Shown here: positions 27,032 through 35,196 of the stretch, in pieces
Numbering within the stretch: position 1 is the first letter of the stretch
How the letters are laid out: the number at the start of each line of letters is the position of its first letter
Source: Drancourtella massiliensis
GTDB taxonomy: Bacteria; Bacillota; Clostridia; Lachnospirales; Lachnospiraceae
Direction: 5' to 3'
DNA: 64,000 bases
Assembly: GCF_016900655.1 (NCBI RefSeq)
Contig: NZ_JACJKH010000004.1
Span: 110,535 to 174,534 of the forward strand
Translations under genes and position numbers: made by a program
The notes under the pieces: generated by a model
Database searches by the model: none
What the model saw: only the letters and a program-made list of their open reading frames with translations
What the model was told of the DNA's origin: nothing

Positions 27032-27717
27032 TGCATCATGCGTGTATGCTCTGTAATTTAAATCAGGTGTATCGTGTGATCCGTCTGCTGGATATGGATG
27101 AGGAGGAAGAACTTCGCTTGTCGGTGAAGCGCTCAGAAGACCCGCTTTGTGGTGCCCTGCGTCTGGCAGCCGCTGGAAATCAGATTGATTTTGCAGGGAG
27201 CAGAGAAGTCCGTTTTGTGATGGAAGAAGTATACCATCGGATGAATGGAATGCTGGCGGTGGATGACAGCGGGCAGCTCTTTGAAGATTTGAAAGATGCA
27301 AAAAGTGTGTTGTATATAGGGGATAACTGCGGAGAAATTGTGTTGGATAAACTGTTTATAGAAGAAATCCGGAAGCAGTATCCAGATCTTTCCGTTACAT
27401 ATGGAGTCAGAGGGGAACCGATTGTCAATGATGTGACGATTCTGGATGCCCGCATGACAGGAATGGAAAGAGTGGCAGAGGTGATCGAGAACGGAAGCGG
27501 AGCCCTTGGTACGGTACTGTCAGATACTTCTTTGCAATTTCGGAATGTGTTTGAAAAGGCGGATGTTATTATCAGCAAAGGTCAGGGCAATTTTGAAAGT
27601 CTCAGTGAATGCACGGACAAGAACATTTACCATTTGATGATGGTAAAATGTGAGAGAATCGCCGGGATTTTGAAGGCTCCAGTTGGAGAATTGATCTGCT
27701 GTCATGGAGTCCGGTGA
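27025..27717 (+). CDS. DUF89/ARMT1-like damage-control phosphatase, internally shortened
   Basis: 230 residues. N-terminal HHACMLCNLNQVYRVIRLLDM holds the CxxC start of the DUF89 family; the metal-site part is recognisable (VLYIGDNCGEIVLDKL, RGEPIVNDVT, DVIISKGQGNFESL, MMVKCERIA). Typical family members are about 280-300 residues and have a helical segment of about 60 residues between the CxxC helix and the PLCGALRLAAAGNQIDF motif; here they are nearly adjacent (about residues 28-40). The active-site Asp/Asn residues remain, so it could still be active. Overlaps msrA. Confidence 0.75.
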   Translation: MLMHHACMLCNLNQVYRVIRLLDMDEEEELRLSVKRSEDPLCGALRLAAAGNQIDFAGSREVRFVMEEVYHRMNGMLAVDDSGQLFEDLKDAKSVLYIGDNCGEIVLDKLFIEEIRKQYPDLSVTYGVRGEPIVNDVTILDARMTGMERVAEVIENGSGALGTVLSDTSLQFRNVFEKADVIISKGQGNFESLSECTDKNIYHLMMVKCERIAGILKAPVGELICCHGVR

Positions 27718-27772
27718 CAAAGAGAGCTTATCAAGTCTGTTTCGGACGTCTATTAAAGAATCAGAAAAGATA

Positions 27773-27817
27773 CCCCATACTGCAACTATAACAAAGCTGC
27801 AGCATGGGGCTGTTTTT
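27773..27817. terminator. terminator between convergent genes
   Basis: CCCCAT-a-CTGCA (27773-27784) pairs with TGCAG-c-ATGGGG (27798-27809), then TGTTTTT. The minus-strand gene ends right at its edge, so the hairpin probably serves both directions. Confidence 0.8.
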
Positions 27818-28151
27818 ATTTCTGAATTTCTTTCCTCAGCACTTCTTTTGGCGGCTCAATTTCCAGAGCGATCGTGTGCTCGGTGAGCTCGGAAAGTGCC
27901 CGGATTTTCTTATTTAGGAGCGGGCGCATGCAATTCGGTACATGTTCCTGATGAGCCCGGTGGATGGCTACACATTCCTTGCAGTTGCCGTGGTAGCGGC
28001 AGGCTTTCTGGCAAGGGCAGTGATCCTTGTCCTTATATTCTTCCCGGAATGCGGAGGCAAACTCCTCCTGAAGCCGCAGTCCTTCGGCGCGGTCGCCACG
28101 GTGAAAGGCTTCCATTGCTTCTTTTTGTTTTGGATTTCCTTCGATGATCAT
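27816..28151 (-). CDS. Small cysteine-rich conserved protein, function unknown
   Basis: 111 residues. The centre carries a dense metal-ligand-like block: CPCQKACRYHGNCKECVAIH, then RAHQEHVPNCM, giving six Cys and several His within about 32 residues; the flanks are charged helices. I recognise the pattern as recurring in Lachnospiraceae but know no assigned function; zinc or Fe-S binding is an inference. ATG at 28151 follows an AGGGAGGGAT-type SD on the minus strand. It lies 39 bases downstream of the HelD-like gene and may share its transcript. Confidence 0.7.
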   Translation of the reverse strand: MIIEGNPKQKEAMEAFHRGDRAEGLRLQEEFASAFREEYKDKDHCPCQKACRYHGNCKECVAIHRAHQEHVPNCMRPLLNKKIRALSELTEHTIALEIEPPKEVLRKEIQK

Positions 28152-28190
28152 AGGTATCCCTCCCTGAGTCCTGTTTCCCTTTGTACGGCC

Positions 28191-30266
28191 TTATTTTAGC
28201 ACACTTTCGCTGCCTGTGGAAGTCAAAAGGAGAGGAGTAAGCGGCCGGTCCGTCAGAAGATAGAGTTCGTGGAGGGCACGGGTGATGGCCACATAGAGGA
28301 GCTTTGCGTCCTTTGGATGATCCTGATAGTGGTCTTCGTCCGGCTTCCAGAGGATGACACAGTCAAACTCCAGACCTTTGGTCAGAGAGACCGGAAGCAC
28401 CATGACACCGTTGTGGAAGCTGTTGTCGTCCTCTTCCAGAGGGATGCCAAGGCCGGATTTCAGCTCTGCGGCCTCTTCCGGCGTCCGGCAGATGACGGCG
28501 ATGGTTTCAAACTTCTTTTCCCGGACGTGCCGGAGAGTCTCCTGCAGTTGGTAGAAGAGTCCGGAAGGCTCTGCCTGCAGAATGGATACCGGCTGACCAT
28601 GGCGTATCACCGGATCGATCTGGTAGCCGCCCTGGGAAGCCCGCTGAAGGACCTGCCCTGCAAAGCGGGAAATTTCTATGGTATTCCGGTAACTTTTCAG
28701 CAGAAGGTAGAAGCTGTCCTTTGGAGAATCAAACATGGCTTCTTTGAGCTGTTCCCAGTCGTTCATGCCGGTCTCGTAGCGGATGTTCTGGGAGACGTCC
28801 CCCATAATGGTAAAGTAACAGTCATGAAGCATCTGCTTGAGGACATAATAGACGGTTTCACCGAAATCCTGAGCCTCATCGATAAAGATCTGGCTGAATA
28901 CATCCTGATCCTGTTTTTGGAAGATCCGGCGGTAAATGAGGCCAAAGGCGGCCGCATCGTAAACATCGGTTTTCCCTTTTGAAACACCGGCTTTTGTCGC
29001 AGAAAAATCAAGAGAGGAATCCTGTTCTTCCAATTCGGTGAGAAATGCAAGGTAAAGTCCCGGAACCGTCCATTTGCGGACGGAAGAGTCAAAATACTTC
29101 CGGAATGCCTGGCGTTTGGCTTTCTTAAAATCGGATGACCGCTCGGTGCAGAGAAATTTCAGCCGGGAGAGAATCCGTTCATTTAAGTGTTTCTCGAACT
29201 GATAGAGAGAATCTTCCGGGTGATAGCTTCTTGCCTCCAGCATGCTCTCCAGAGAGAGCACCACGCCCAGATCCGGATCCGTGATATCCGAAAGGTTCAG
29301 TGCTTCCTCGGTAAGTTCTGCCAGAAACCGGTCCAGTGCCCGGATAAAAGGCAGGTGGCTCTTGATTTCCGCCTCCGGATAATCCGGAACGATTTGATAC
29401 TGCTTTTTCCAGGCTTTCTCCATCAGATACGGGAAGATTTCATCCATCCGCATTTCGTGGATATGGTGGACATCCAGCTCCGGCAGACCGCTCCGGATAT
29501 AGTGCAGGAGCATGTCGCTGCTTCCGATGATGCAGAACTCGGAGGGCTTGTAGAGATCTTCGTAGTTGTACAGAAGGTACGAGATCCGGTGGAGGGCCAC
29601 CGTTGTTTTTCCGCTGCCGGCCACACCCTGGACGATGATATTTTTGCTGGGCAGATCCCGGATGATGGTATTCTGCTCCTTCTGGATGGTGGCGATGATA
29701 TCCCCCAGCACGGCGTCCTTATTCTGAGAAAGATATTTCACCAGCAGGTCGTCATTGGCGGCGATATCATCATCGTAGTAGTCGTGCAGCGTGCCGTCGG
29801 AAATGTCGTAGGTCCGTTTCTGGTGGAGATCGATTTCCACATCGCTGGATCCGGGAACGGCGTAATGTCCGTTTCCCAGACTGTTTTCATAGTACACATT
29901 GGCCACCGGAGCCCGCCAGTCCACGACAATCACATCGGTCTGATTTTTCGAAATGCCGTTTTTCCCGATATAGCAGCATTCCGAGGCCTCGTAGGTCAGA
30001 TCGTCGTAGACAATCCGCCCGAAATACGGCTGATGCAGCGCCGATCTGTTTTTGCGGAGGGTATTTTGCACATGCTCCAGAATATTCTGGCTTGCGACCA
30101 GCTGACCGTAGGAATCCCCCTCCCCCTTGCGGACAGCCTGAAACAACGCTGTAACCTCTTTTCGCGAGGCCTGTTCTCTGGCCTCATACAGCCGGATATT
30201 TTCCTGAATCACGGAAAGACAGCTTTCCAGATGCAGGAGTTCTTCTTGATAATCCTGATTCATCAT
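28191..30266 (-). CDS. helD: HelD-like superfamily 1 helicase / RNA polymerase recycling ATPase
   Basis: 691 residues. N-terminal long coiled coil (QEELLHLESCLSVIQENIRLYEAREQ region), Walker A GVAGSGKTTVALHRISYLLY around residue 215, helicase motif II as QIFIDEAQDFGE, and C-terminal motifs SYRNTIEI and VALTRALH-like YVAITRALHELY. This matches HelD, which removes and recycles stalled RNA polymerase in Firmicutes, rather than UvrD/PcrA. Start at 30266 follows AAAGGA; the next codon is also ATG. Divergent from the ECF sigma factor. Confidence 0.85.
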   Translation of the reverse strand: MMNQDYQEELLHLESCLSVIQENIRLYEAREQASRKEVTALFQAVRKGEGDSYGQLVASQNILEHVQNTLRKNRSALHQPYFGRIVYDDLTYEASECCYIGKNGISKNQTDVIVVDWRAPVANVYYENSLGNGHYAVPGSSDVEIDLHQKRTYDISDGTLHDYYDDDIAANDDLLVKYLSQNKDAVLGDIIATIQKEQNTIIRDLPSKNIIVQGVAGSGKTTVALHRISYLLYNYEDLYKPSEFCIIGSSDMLLHYIRSGLPELDVHHIHEMRMDEIFPYLMEKAWKKQYQIVPDYPEAEIKSHLPFIRALDRFLAELTEEALNLSDITDPDLGVVLSLESMLEARSYHPEDSLYQFEKHLNERILSRLKFLCTERSSDFKKAKRQAFRKYFDSSVRKWTVPGLYLAFLTELEEQDSSLDFSATKAGVSKGKTDVYDAAAFGLIYRRIFQKQDQDVFSQIFIDEAQDFGETVYYVLKQMLHDCYFTIMGDVSQNIRYETGMNDWEQLKEAMFDSPKDSFYLLLKSYRNTIEISRFAGQVLQRASQGGYQIDPVIRHGQPVSILQAEPSGLFYQLQETLRHVREKKFETIAVICRTPEEAAELKSGLGIPLEEDDNSFHNGVMVLPVSLTKGLEFDCVILWKPDEDHYQDHPKDAKLLYVAITRALHELYLLTDRPLTPLLLTSTGSESVLK

Positions 30267-30309
30267 GATCATTCCTTTCTTTTCCGGCCATCCCAAACAC
30301 TGTCTTTCC

Positions 30310-30379
30310 ATTATAGCAGGAGAACGATCGAAAGAAAATCCGAAAAAGTGGGATTTTTCCACTTTTTTTCAGGTATGAT
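30310..30379. promoter_or_regulatory. divergent promoter region with palindrome
   Basis: On the minus strand a TATAAT at 30315-30310 can serve the HelD gene. On the + strand TATGAT (30374-30379) precedes the sigma gene. Between them AAAAAGTGG (30343-30351) and CCACTTTTT (30359-30367) form an inverted repeat that could be an operator or a short terminator-like hairpin. Confidence 0.45.
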
Positions 30380-30423
30380 AAGTAAAAAGCTTTTCAGAAA
30401 ATATGTTTCGGCGGAGGAAGACA

Positions 30424-30975
30424 GTGGACAACGAACGATATAACGAAATTGTGACAACATACAGCCCGATGGTGTACCGGATTGCACTCCACGACTGCAG
30501 AAATCATGCCGATGCAGAGGACGTCATGCAGAATGTATTTCTTCGGCTGTACCGGTTCGCACCGGAATTTCAAAGTGTGGAGCACCTGCGCAGATGGCTG
30601 ATTCAGGTGACCGTCCGGGAATCCAGGCGCCTGTTTGCAAAGCCCTTCCGGAAACGGGAAGCACTTCTGGAAGAACTGCATCCGGGAACGGACACATTGG
30701 TATCCGGAAGTCCGGCGGATCTGACGACAGAGGAGGGAGTTCTGGCGGATGTACTTTTGCTCCCAAGAAAATACAGAGTCGTCATTTATCTTTATTATTA
30801 CGAAGAATATTCCATCAGAGAGATTGCAGGAATGCTTGGGAAAAAGGAATCCACCATTCAGACTCAGCTTGCGAGGGCGAGGAAGAAGTTAAAGCAGACA
30901 TGGGAAATGGCGGATGGAAAGGAGAGATTACGTTATGAATCAGACAGACGGGTTCAGAGAAATGGAAATTTATAA
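30424..30975 (+). CDS. ECF-type RNA polymerase sigma factor
   Basis: 183 residues. Region 2 (YSPMVYRIALHDCRNHADAEDVMQNVFLRLYR) and region 4 (LPRKYRVVIYLYYYEEYSIREIAGMLGKKESTIQTQLARAR) without regions 1 or 3. Start taken as GTG at 30424, six bases after GGAGG; a slightly longer ATG reading (30403) lacks an SD. Overlaps the following membrane protein by 41 bases, the usual sigma/anti-sigma arrangement. Confidence 0.9.
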   Translation: MDNERYNEIVTTYSPMVYRIALHDCRNHADAEDVMQNVFLRLYRFAPEFQSVEHLRRWLIQVTVRESRRLFAKPFRKREALLEELHPGTDTLVSGSPADLTTEEGVLADVLLLPRKYRVVIYLYYYEEYSIREIAGMLGKKESTIQTQLARARKKLKQTWEMADGKERLRYESDRRVQRNGNL

Positions 30976-31465
30976 AATGGCATGCACCAGGCTCAGGCCG
31001 GATCAACATGCAGTGAACAAGGTGATGCAGAGGAAGCGGGCGGCCAGAAGGCCGGCCCGGAGAAAGGCAGTGGTTCTTGCGGCGGCCTGCATTGGAATGT
31101 TTGCCTGCTCGATCGTAGGCACAGCGGCGGCCAGACAGTTTCAGGTGGAATTTTTTGCAGACGGGAAAGTCCTTCAGATTGGAGCCGGACTGGAGAAAAA
31201 AGGGGATCAGTATGTGATCCATATGGAAGAAGGAACCAGGACCAGCAGAGAAATGACAGAAGCAGAGAAACTTGGCGTGTCTGTGGTACGGCATGAAGAT
31301 CAGCAGACTATCGGACTGGTTCTTGGGGAAGAAGAGCGGGATATTACGGAGGAAATCCGAAGGGATGGACAGTACGAAACCATCTGGGAGAAGGATGGGA
31401 AGACGTACCGCATTCAGGTGACGGACGCAGAACCGGAGCCAAACGTTACCATTACAGAAGAATAA
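30935..31465 (+). CDS. Membrane protein, probable anti-sigma partner
   Basis: 176 residues: short basic cytoplasmic part (residues 1-45, MACTRLRPDQHAVNKVMQRKRAARR), one membrane helix (about 48-66), and an acidic outside domain. It starts behind GGAGA within the sigma gene, so translation is coupled. By analogy with DUF4179-like anti-sigma factors it would hold the sigma factor at the membrane; no zinc-binding HxxxCxxC motif is visible, so the mechanism is inferred from context only. Confidence 0.65.
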   Translation: MNQTDGFREMEIYKMACTRLRPDQHAVNKVMQRKRAARRPARRKAVVLAAACIGMFACSIVGTAAARQFQVEFFADGKVLQIGAGLEKKGDQYVIHMEEGTRTSREMTEAEKLGVSVVRHEDQQTIGLVLGEEERDITEEIRRDGQYETIWEKDGKTYRIQVTDAEPEPNVTITEE

Positions 31466-31487
31466 AGAGCCAGGATGGATACAAAAG

Positions 31488-31549
31488 ACGCCGGGAGGCG
31501 CCCGATTCGATCCGACAGGATCGCTTTTGAAGGGCAGACTTCCGGCGTC
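31488..31549. terminator. structured region between convergent genes
   Basis: GACGCCGG (31488-31495) and CCGGCGTC (31542-31549) form the outer stem of a roughly 60-base structure containing inner pairings (GCGATCCTG-type around 31508-31522). It ends 8 bases from the AraC stop codon. Confidence 0.55.
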
Positions 31550-31557
31550 CGGTTTCG

Positions 31558-32454
31558 TTATTCCACTTGGGTTAAGGCCTCCTTTGGCGTCATATGGTAC
31601 TTTTTCTTAAAGACCCGATAAAAATAAGAAAGGTTGTGAAATCCACTGGAAAAGGCCGCATCAATGACAGAATACCTGCCGCTTTGCAGCAGCTGCCAGG
31701 CCCTTTCCAGGCGGAGCGCATTGATGTACTCCGTACAGGTCATTCCCACATGGGTCTTAAAAAACCGCATAAAATGCGATTCACTGAAACAGCAGATTTC
31801 GGCAAGCGTGGAAATAGCAATGGGAGATTCCAGATGGAGATCAATGTAGTCCAGCACCAGCTTCAGCTTCTCGCTTTGCTCCCTGGAAGAAACGGAGGCC
31901 GTCTTTTGAAGACGGAACGGCCAGATCCGGTAAAATAACTCCAGAAACAAAGACTTCATCAAAAGCTCATAGCCCTCCTCCTGGGACTCATACAACTTGC
32001 TCAGACGGGACATCAGATCCCGCAGATGCGGATTCACAGAATGGCCGGGAGAAAACACATACGGAAACTGCACCTCCCGGTTTGCAAACGGACGAAGATA
32101 CTTCATACTGCAGAGATCCGAACCACCCGCACCCGGAAAATTCATATGAAACACAAAGGACTCCGAAACCATCCGGCTCTCCGGGAACGAACCCGCAGAA
32201 TGCAGCACACGCGGCGGCAGCAAAATCACATCCCCCTCCCCAACCGGATAATCACACAAATCAATATGATACACACACGAACCAGACCGGATCCAGGTAA
32301 ACTCCGCCTCCTCATGCCAGTGCGCCGGCACCAGAGGAAACTCCTCCGACAACACCACATCATACTTCTCAAGCGGAAACAGCCGGTCCCCATGCCGCAC
32401 ACCCTCACGCTTCATCAAAAACGAACGATCACGAAGATCCATATCAGCACACAT
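31558..32454 (-). CDS. AraC-family regulator
   Basis: 298 residues: cupin sensor (VPAHWHEEAEFTWIRSGSCVYHI, GEGDVILLPPRVLHSAG) and C-terminal AraC DNA-binding domain (IAISTLAEICCFSESHFMRFF and YSVIDAAFSSGFHNLSYFYRVF). Start at 32454 has GGGAGG eight bases before; a GTG nine bases upstream overlaps that SD and is rejected. Divergent from the GH13 glucosidase, which it probably controls in response to a sugar. Its 5' 180 bases are extremely G-rich on the coding strand (71 G to 29 C by hand count). Confidence 0.87.
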   Translation of the reverse strand: MCADMDLRDRSFLMKREGVRHGDRLFPLEKYDVVLSEEFPLVPAHWHEEAEFTWIRSGSCVYHIDLCDYPVGEGDVILLPPRVLHSAGSFPESRMVSESFVFHMNFPGAGGSDLCSMKYLRPFANREVQFPYVFSPGHSVNPHLRDLMSRLSKLYESQEEGYELLMKSLFLELFYRIWPFRLQKTASVSSREQSEKLKLVLDYIDLHLESPIAISTLAEICCFSESHFMRFFKTHVGMTCTEYINALRLERAWQLLQSGRYSVIDAAFSSGFHNLSYFYRVFKKKYHMTPKEALTQVE

Positions 32455-32595
32455 CCAATACACCTCCCAACCTGTTGAGCACTTATAGGTTTTTTTAGGG
32501 CTTATAGGACCTGAAAAGCAGAATCGTACAAAATAGTAAGATAATAATACAAGAAAAAAACAAAAAATGCAAGTATAATACAGTTAACCCTTTTG

Positions 32596-32633
32596 TTGGG
32601 GACGTGTACCGATGCAACGGAACCTGTCCCCAA
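32596..32633. repeat. GGGGACGTGT palindromic repeat, copy 3 (degenerate)
   Basis: Outer TTGGGGAC (32596-32603) and GTCCCCAA (32626-32633) pair perfectly; the inner arms have several mismatches relative to other copies. Located between the divergent AraC and GH13 genes, 115 bases before the GH13 start. Confidence 0.8.
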
Positions 32634-32747
32634 TGAAAAATTTCAGAATAGAGCGAGTTTTTAATATTGTATGAGAAAATGTGACAGTTCTAGGCGGCGA
32701 TTTGGAGATGCCAGGGTACTGAAAAAAGTCAAAGGAGGAGTTTTGTT

Positions 32748-34367
32748 ATGGCAAGAAAGTGGTGGCAGGATAAGGTAGTATATCAGATTTATCCAAGGAG
32801 TTTTCAGGATAGTAACGGGGATGGAATCGGTGATCTTCCGGGTATTATTTCTAGATTGGATTATCTGGCGGATCTTGGAGTGGACGCACTCTGGCTTTCG
32901 CCGGTGTGTCAGTCTCCGCAGGACGACAATGGGTACGACATTTCGGACTATCAAAATATTGATCCGATGTTTGGAACACTGGACGACATGGAGCAGTTGA
33001 TTGCGGAAGCAAAAAAAAGAAATATCAAAATTATTATGGATCTGGTGCTGAACCATTCTTCCGATGAACACCGTTGGTTTCAGGAGGCGAAGAAAAGCAA
33101 GGATAATCCGTACCACGACTACTATGTCTGGCGTGATGGTGAGGAAGGAGTGCTCCCGAATGATATGAAGGCATCCTTTGGCGGTTCGGCCTGGGAATGG
33201 GTACCGGAGCTTGGTCAGTATTATTTCCATCAGTTTTCTGTAAAACAGCCTGACTTGAACTGGGAAAATCCAAAGGTCAGACGGGAGATTTACGATATGA
33301 TTCTTTGGTGGATGGACAAAGGTGTTGGAGGATTCCGTCTGGATGTCATCGATCAGATTGCCAAAGAACCAGATAAGAAAATCACGACAAACGGTCCAAA
33401 ACTGCATGAATTTCTGCGGGAGTTAAGTAAAGAAACATTCCAGAAGGCAGATCTGATTACGGTCGGTGAAACATGGGGCGCGGACCCGGAACGGGCAAAA
33501 CGTTACAGCAATCCGGACGGCAGCGAATTTTCCATGGTATTCCAGTTTGAGCACGTGATGCTGGATCAGGAAGAAGGAAAAGAAAAATGGGACCTCAGCC
33601 CGCTTCCATTTGTGGAACTGAAGAAAAACTTTGCAAAATGGCAGAAAGAACTGCACGGAAGCGGCTGGAACAGCCTGTTTTGGAACAACCATGACCTTCC
33701 AAGAATCGTATCCAGATGGGGAAATGACAAAGAATACCGCGTAGAATCCGCCAAAATGCTTGCAACCATTCTACACGGAATGCAGGGAACTCCATATATT
33801 TATCAGGGAGAAGAACTGGGAATGACAAACGTAAGATTCCCGGATATTACCCATTACCGCGATATCGAGACACTCCATATGTACGAGGAGCGGCTGGAAG
33901 CAGGATACAAAAAAGAAGATATTATGAAATCCATTTACGCAAAAAGCCGCGATAACGCACGGACACCAATGCAGTGGAACGACAGCACAAACGCAGGATT
34001 TACCACAGGAACCCCATGGATCGAAGTCAATCCAAACTACACAGAAATCAATGCAGAAAATGAAACCAAAGATCCAGATTCTATTTACAACTACTATAAA
34101 AAGCTGATAAAATTACGGAAGGCAAACGAAATCTTCACAGAAGGAGAATTCCATCTCCTGCTTGAAGAAGACTCACAGATTTTTGCATACACACGCACAA
34201 CTGAAACAGAAACAATGTGCGTCATCGCAAACTTTACAGCTACACCGGCACCCTGCAGACTGATAGAAAAATGGAATAAAACAGAAAAACTGATACATAA
34301 CTATAAAACAGAAAACACAGACGGAATATTACGTCCGTACGAAGCAATAATCTATATTGACAGATAA
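32748..34367 (+). CDS. GH13 oligo-1,6-glucosidase
   Basis: 539 residues, GH13 subfamily 31 size and motifs: DLVLNHSSDEH, nucleophile D199 in GGFRLDVID, acid/base E241 in VGETW, stabiliser D316 in NNHDLPR. The residue after the nucleophile is Val (V200), which in this family favours alpha-1,6 substrates such as isomaltose and panose over alpha-1,4. No signal peptide, so cytoplasmic. SD AAAGGAGG. No transporter adjoins it. Its last 180 bases are C-rich (41 C to 29 G), then composition flips at the following repeat. Confidence 0.92.
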   Translation: MARKWWQDKVVYQIYPRSFQDSNGDGIGDLPGIISRLDYLADLGVDALWLSPVCQSPQDDNGYDISDYQNIDPMFGTLDDMEQLIAEAKKRNIKIIMDLVLNHSSDEHRWFQEAKKSKDNPYHDYYVWRDGEEGVLPNDMKASFGGSAWEWVPELGQYYFHQFSVKQPDLNWENPKVRREIYDMILWWMDKGVGGFRLDVIDQIAKEPDKKITTNGPKLHEFLRELSKETFQKADLITVGETWGADPERAKRYSNPDGSEFSMVFQFEHVMLDQEEGKEKWDLSPLPFVELKKNFAKWQKELHGSGWNSLFWNNHDLPRIVSRWGNDKEYRVESAKMLATILHGMQGTPYIYQGEELGMTNVRFPDITHYRDIETLHMYEERLEAGYKKEDIMKSIYAKSRDNARTPMQWNDSTNAGFTTGTPWIEVNPNYTEINAENETKDPDSIYNYYKKLIKLRKANEIFTEGEFHLLLEEDSQIFAYTRTTETETMCVIANFTATPAPCRLIEKWNKTEKLIHNYKTENTDGILRPYEAIIYIDR

Positions 34368-34387
34368 TTAAAAAACAACTGTATTTT

Positions 34388-34421
34388 GGGGACGTGTTCC
34401 GGTGCATCGGAACACGTCCCC
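34388..34421. repeat. GGGGACGTGTTCCG palindromic repeat, copy 4
   Basis: Perfect 14-bp arms (34388-34401 and 34408-34421) with loop GTGCAT, ending 20 bases before the next start codon; only the ribosome-binding site fits between. Confidence 0.92.
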
Positions 34422-34441
34422 GTAAAAGGGTGATGGTAACT

Positions 34442-35059
34442 ATGTTGGAGCTGGATTATTTTGGGATTGATGGTGCTGTTGGAGGGAATCAGGACTGGTT
34501 TTCGAATGTAGTGATGCATATTGGTGGCTGTGCAGCAGCGGCGGCTTGTGATACGTGTATTTATTTTGGAAAGAGATTTGGAAATACAGGATGGTATCCG
34601 TTTGACATTGAAAATCTGAATAAGGATGACTATGTTGTGTTCAGCCAGATGATGAAGCCGTATATCAAGCCGCGGGTTGGAGGCGTGAAGAATCCGGAGT
34701 GGTTTGTGGATGGTTTTTCACGGTATCTTGAGGATCATCCGGATCCGGAAAGGCCGAAACTTCGGATGGAGATTTTGTGGGGCGGAGAGCCGGAAGGAAA
34801 AGCGAAGGAGGCTTTGAAGGAGCGGATGGATAGAGGGTATCCGGTGCCGTTTCTGCTTTTACGTCATCAAAACCGGGAGGTGTTTGAGGATTATATCTGG
34901 CACTGGTTTATGGTGATAGGATATGAGGAGACGGAGAAGGATTTTCTGATTCAGACGGCGACTTACGGAGAGAAGAAGGCTTTTTCCTTTCACGAGATCT
35001 GGAATACGGGCTGTGAGGAGAAGGGCGGTATGATTTTGTATGAGCTGTCCGAAAAGTAA
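34442..35059 (+). CDS. Papain/C39-fold-like protein of unknown function
   Basis: 205 residues. Cys30 in the MHIGGCAAAAACDT segment at the start of a helix and His154 in YIWHWFMVIGYEE on a strand, followed by DFLIQTATYG, give the Cys-His order of papain-like folds such as C39 peptidases and BtrH-type transferases. No signal peptide. The start is ATG 34442 after AAGGGTG; a longer frame that reads through the palindromic repeat (as FRCIGTRPRK) is an artefact. The 5' 180 bases are strikingly G over C (58 to 18). Function not known; fold call is tentative. Confidence 0.6.
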   Translation: MLELDYFGIDGAVGGNQDWFSNVVMHIGGCAAAAACDTCIYFGKRFGNTGWYPFDIENLNKDDYVVFSQMMKPYIKPRVGGVKNPEWFVDGFSRYLEDHPDPERPKLRMEILWGGEPEGKAKEALKERMDRGYPVPFLLLRHQNREVFEDYIWHWFMVIGYEETEKDFLIQTATYGEKKAFSFHEIWNTGCEEKGGMILYELSEK

Positions 35060-35131
35060 TGGCCGGAATTATGCAGGCCGAACCTTCCGGATTGTATTAC
35101 AGAAAAGAGGTTGACGTCAGAGTGTGGCGGC

Positions 35132-35160
35132 TTGCCTGCCGCAGAGGAGTGTGTTACAAT
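35132..35160 (+). promoter_or_regulatory. promoter of the cyclophilin gene
   Basis: TTGCCT (35132-35137), 17-base spacer, TACAAT (35155-35160), 37 bases before the ATG. Confidence 0.5.
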
Positions 35161-35196
35161 CGTTTTAGCCTAATAAAGATAAAGGAGAGAAATGAT

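Noticed and set aside
34394..34441. N-terminal extension FRCIGTRPRK of the C39-like gene
   Set aside because: It is simply the palindromic repeat read in frame; the SD and ATG at 34442 are downstream.
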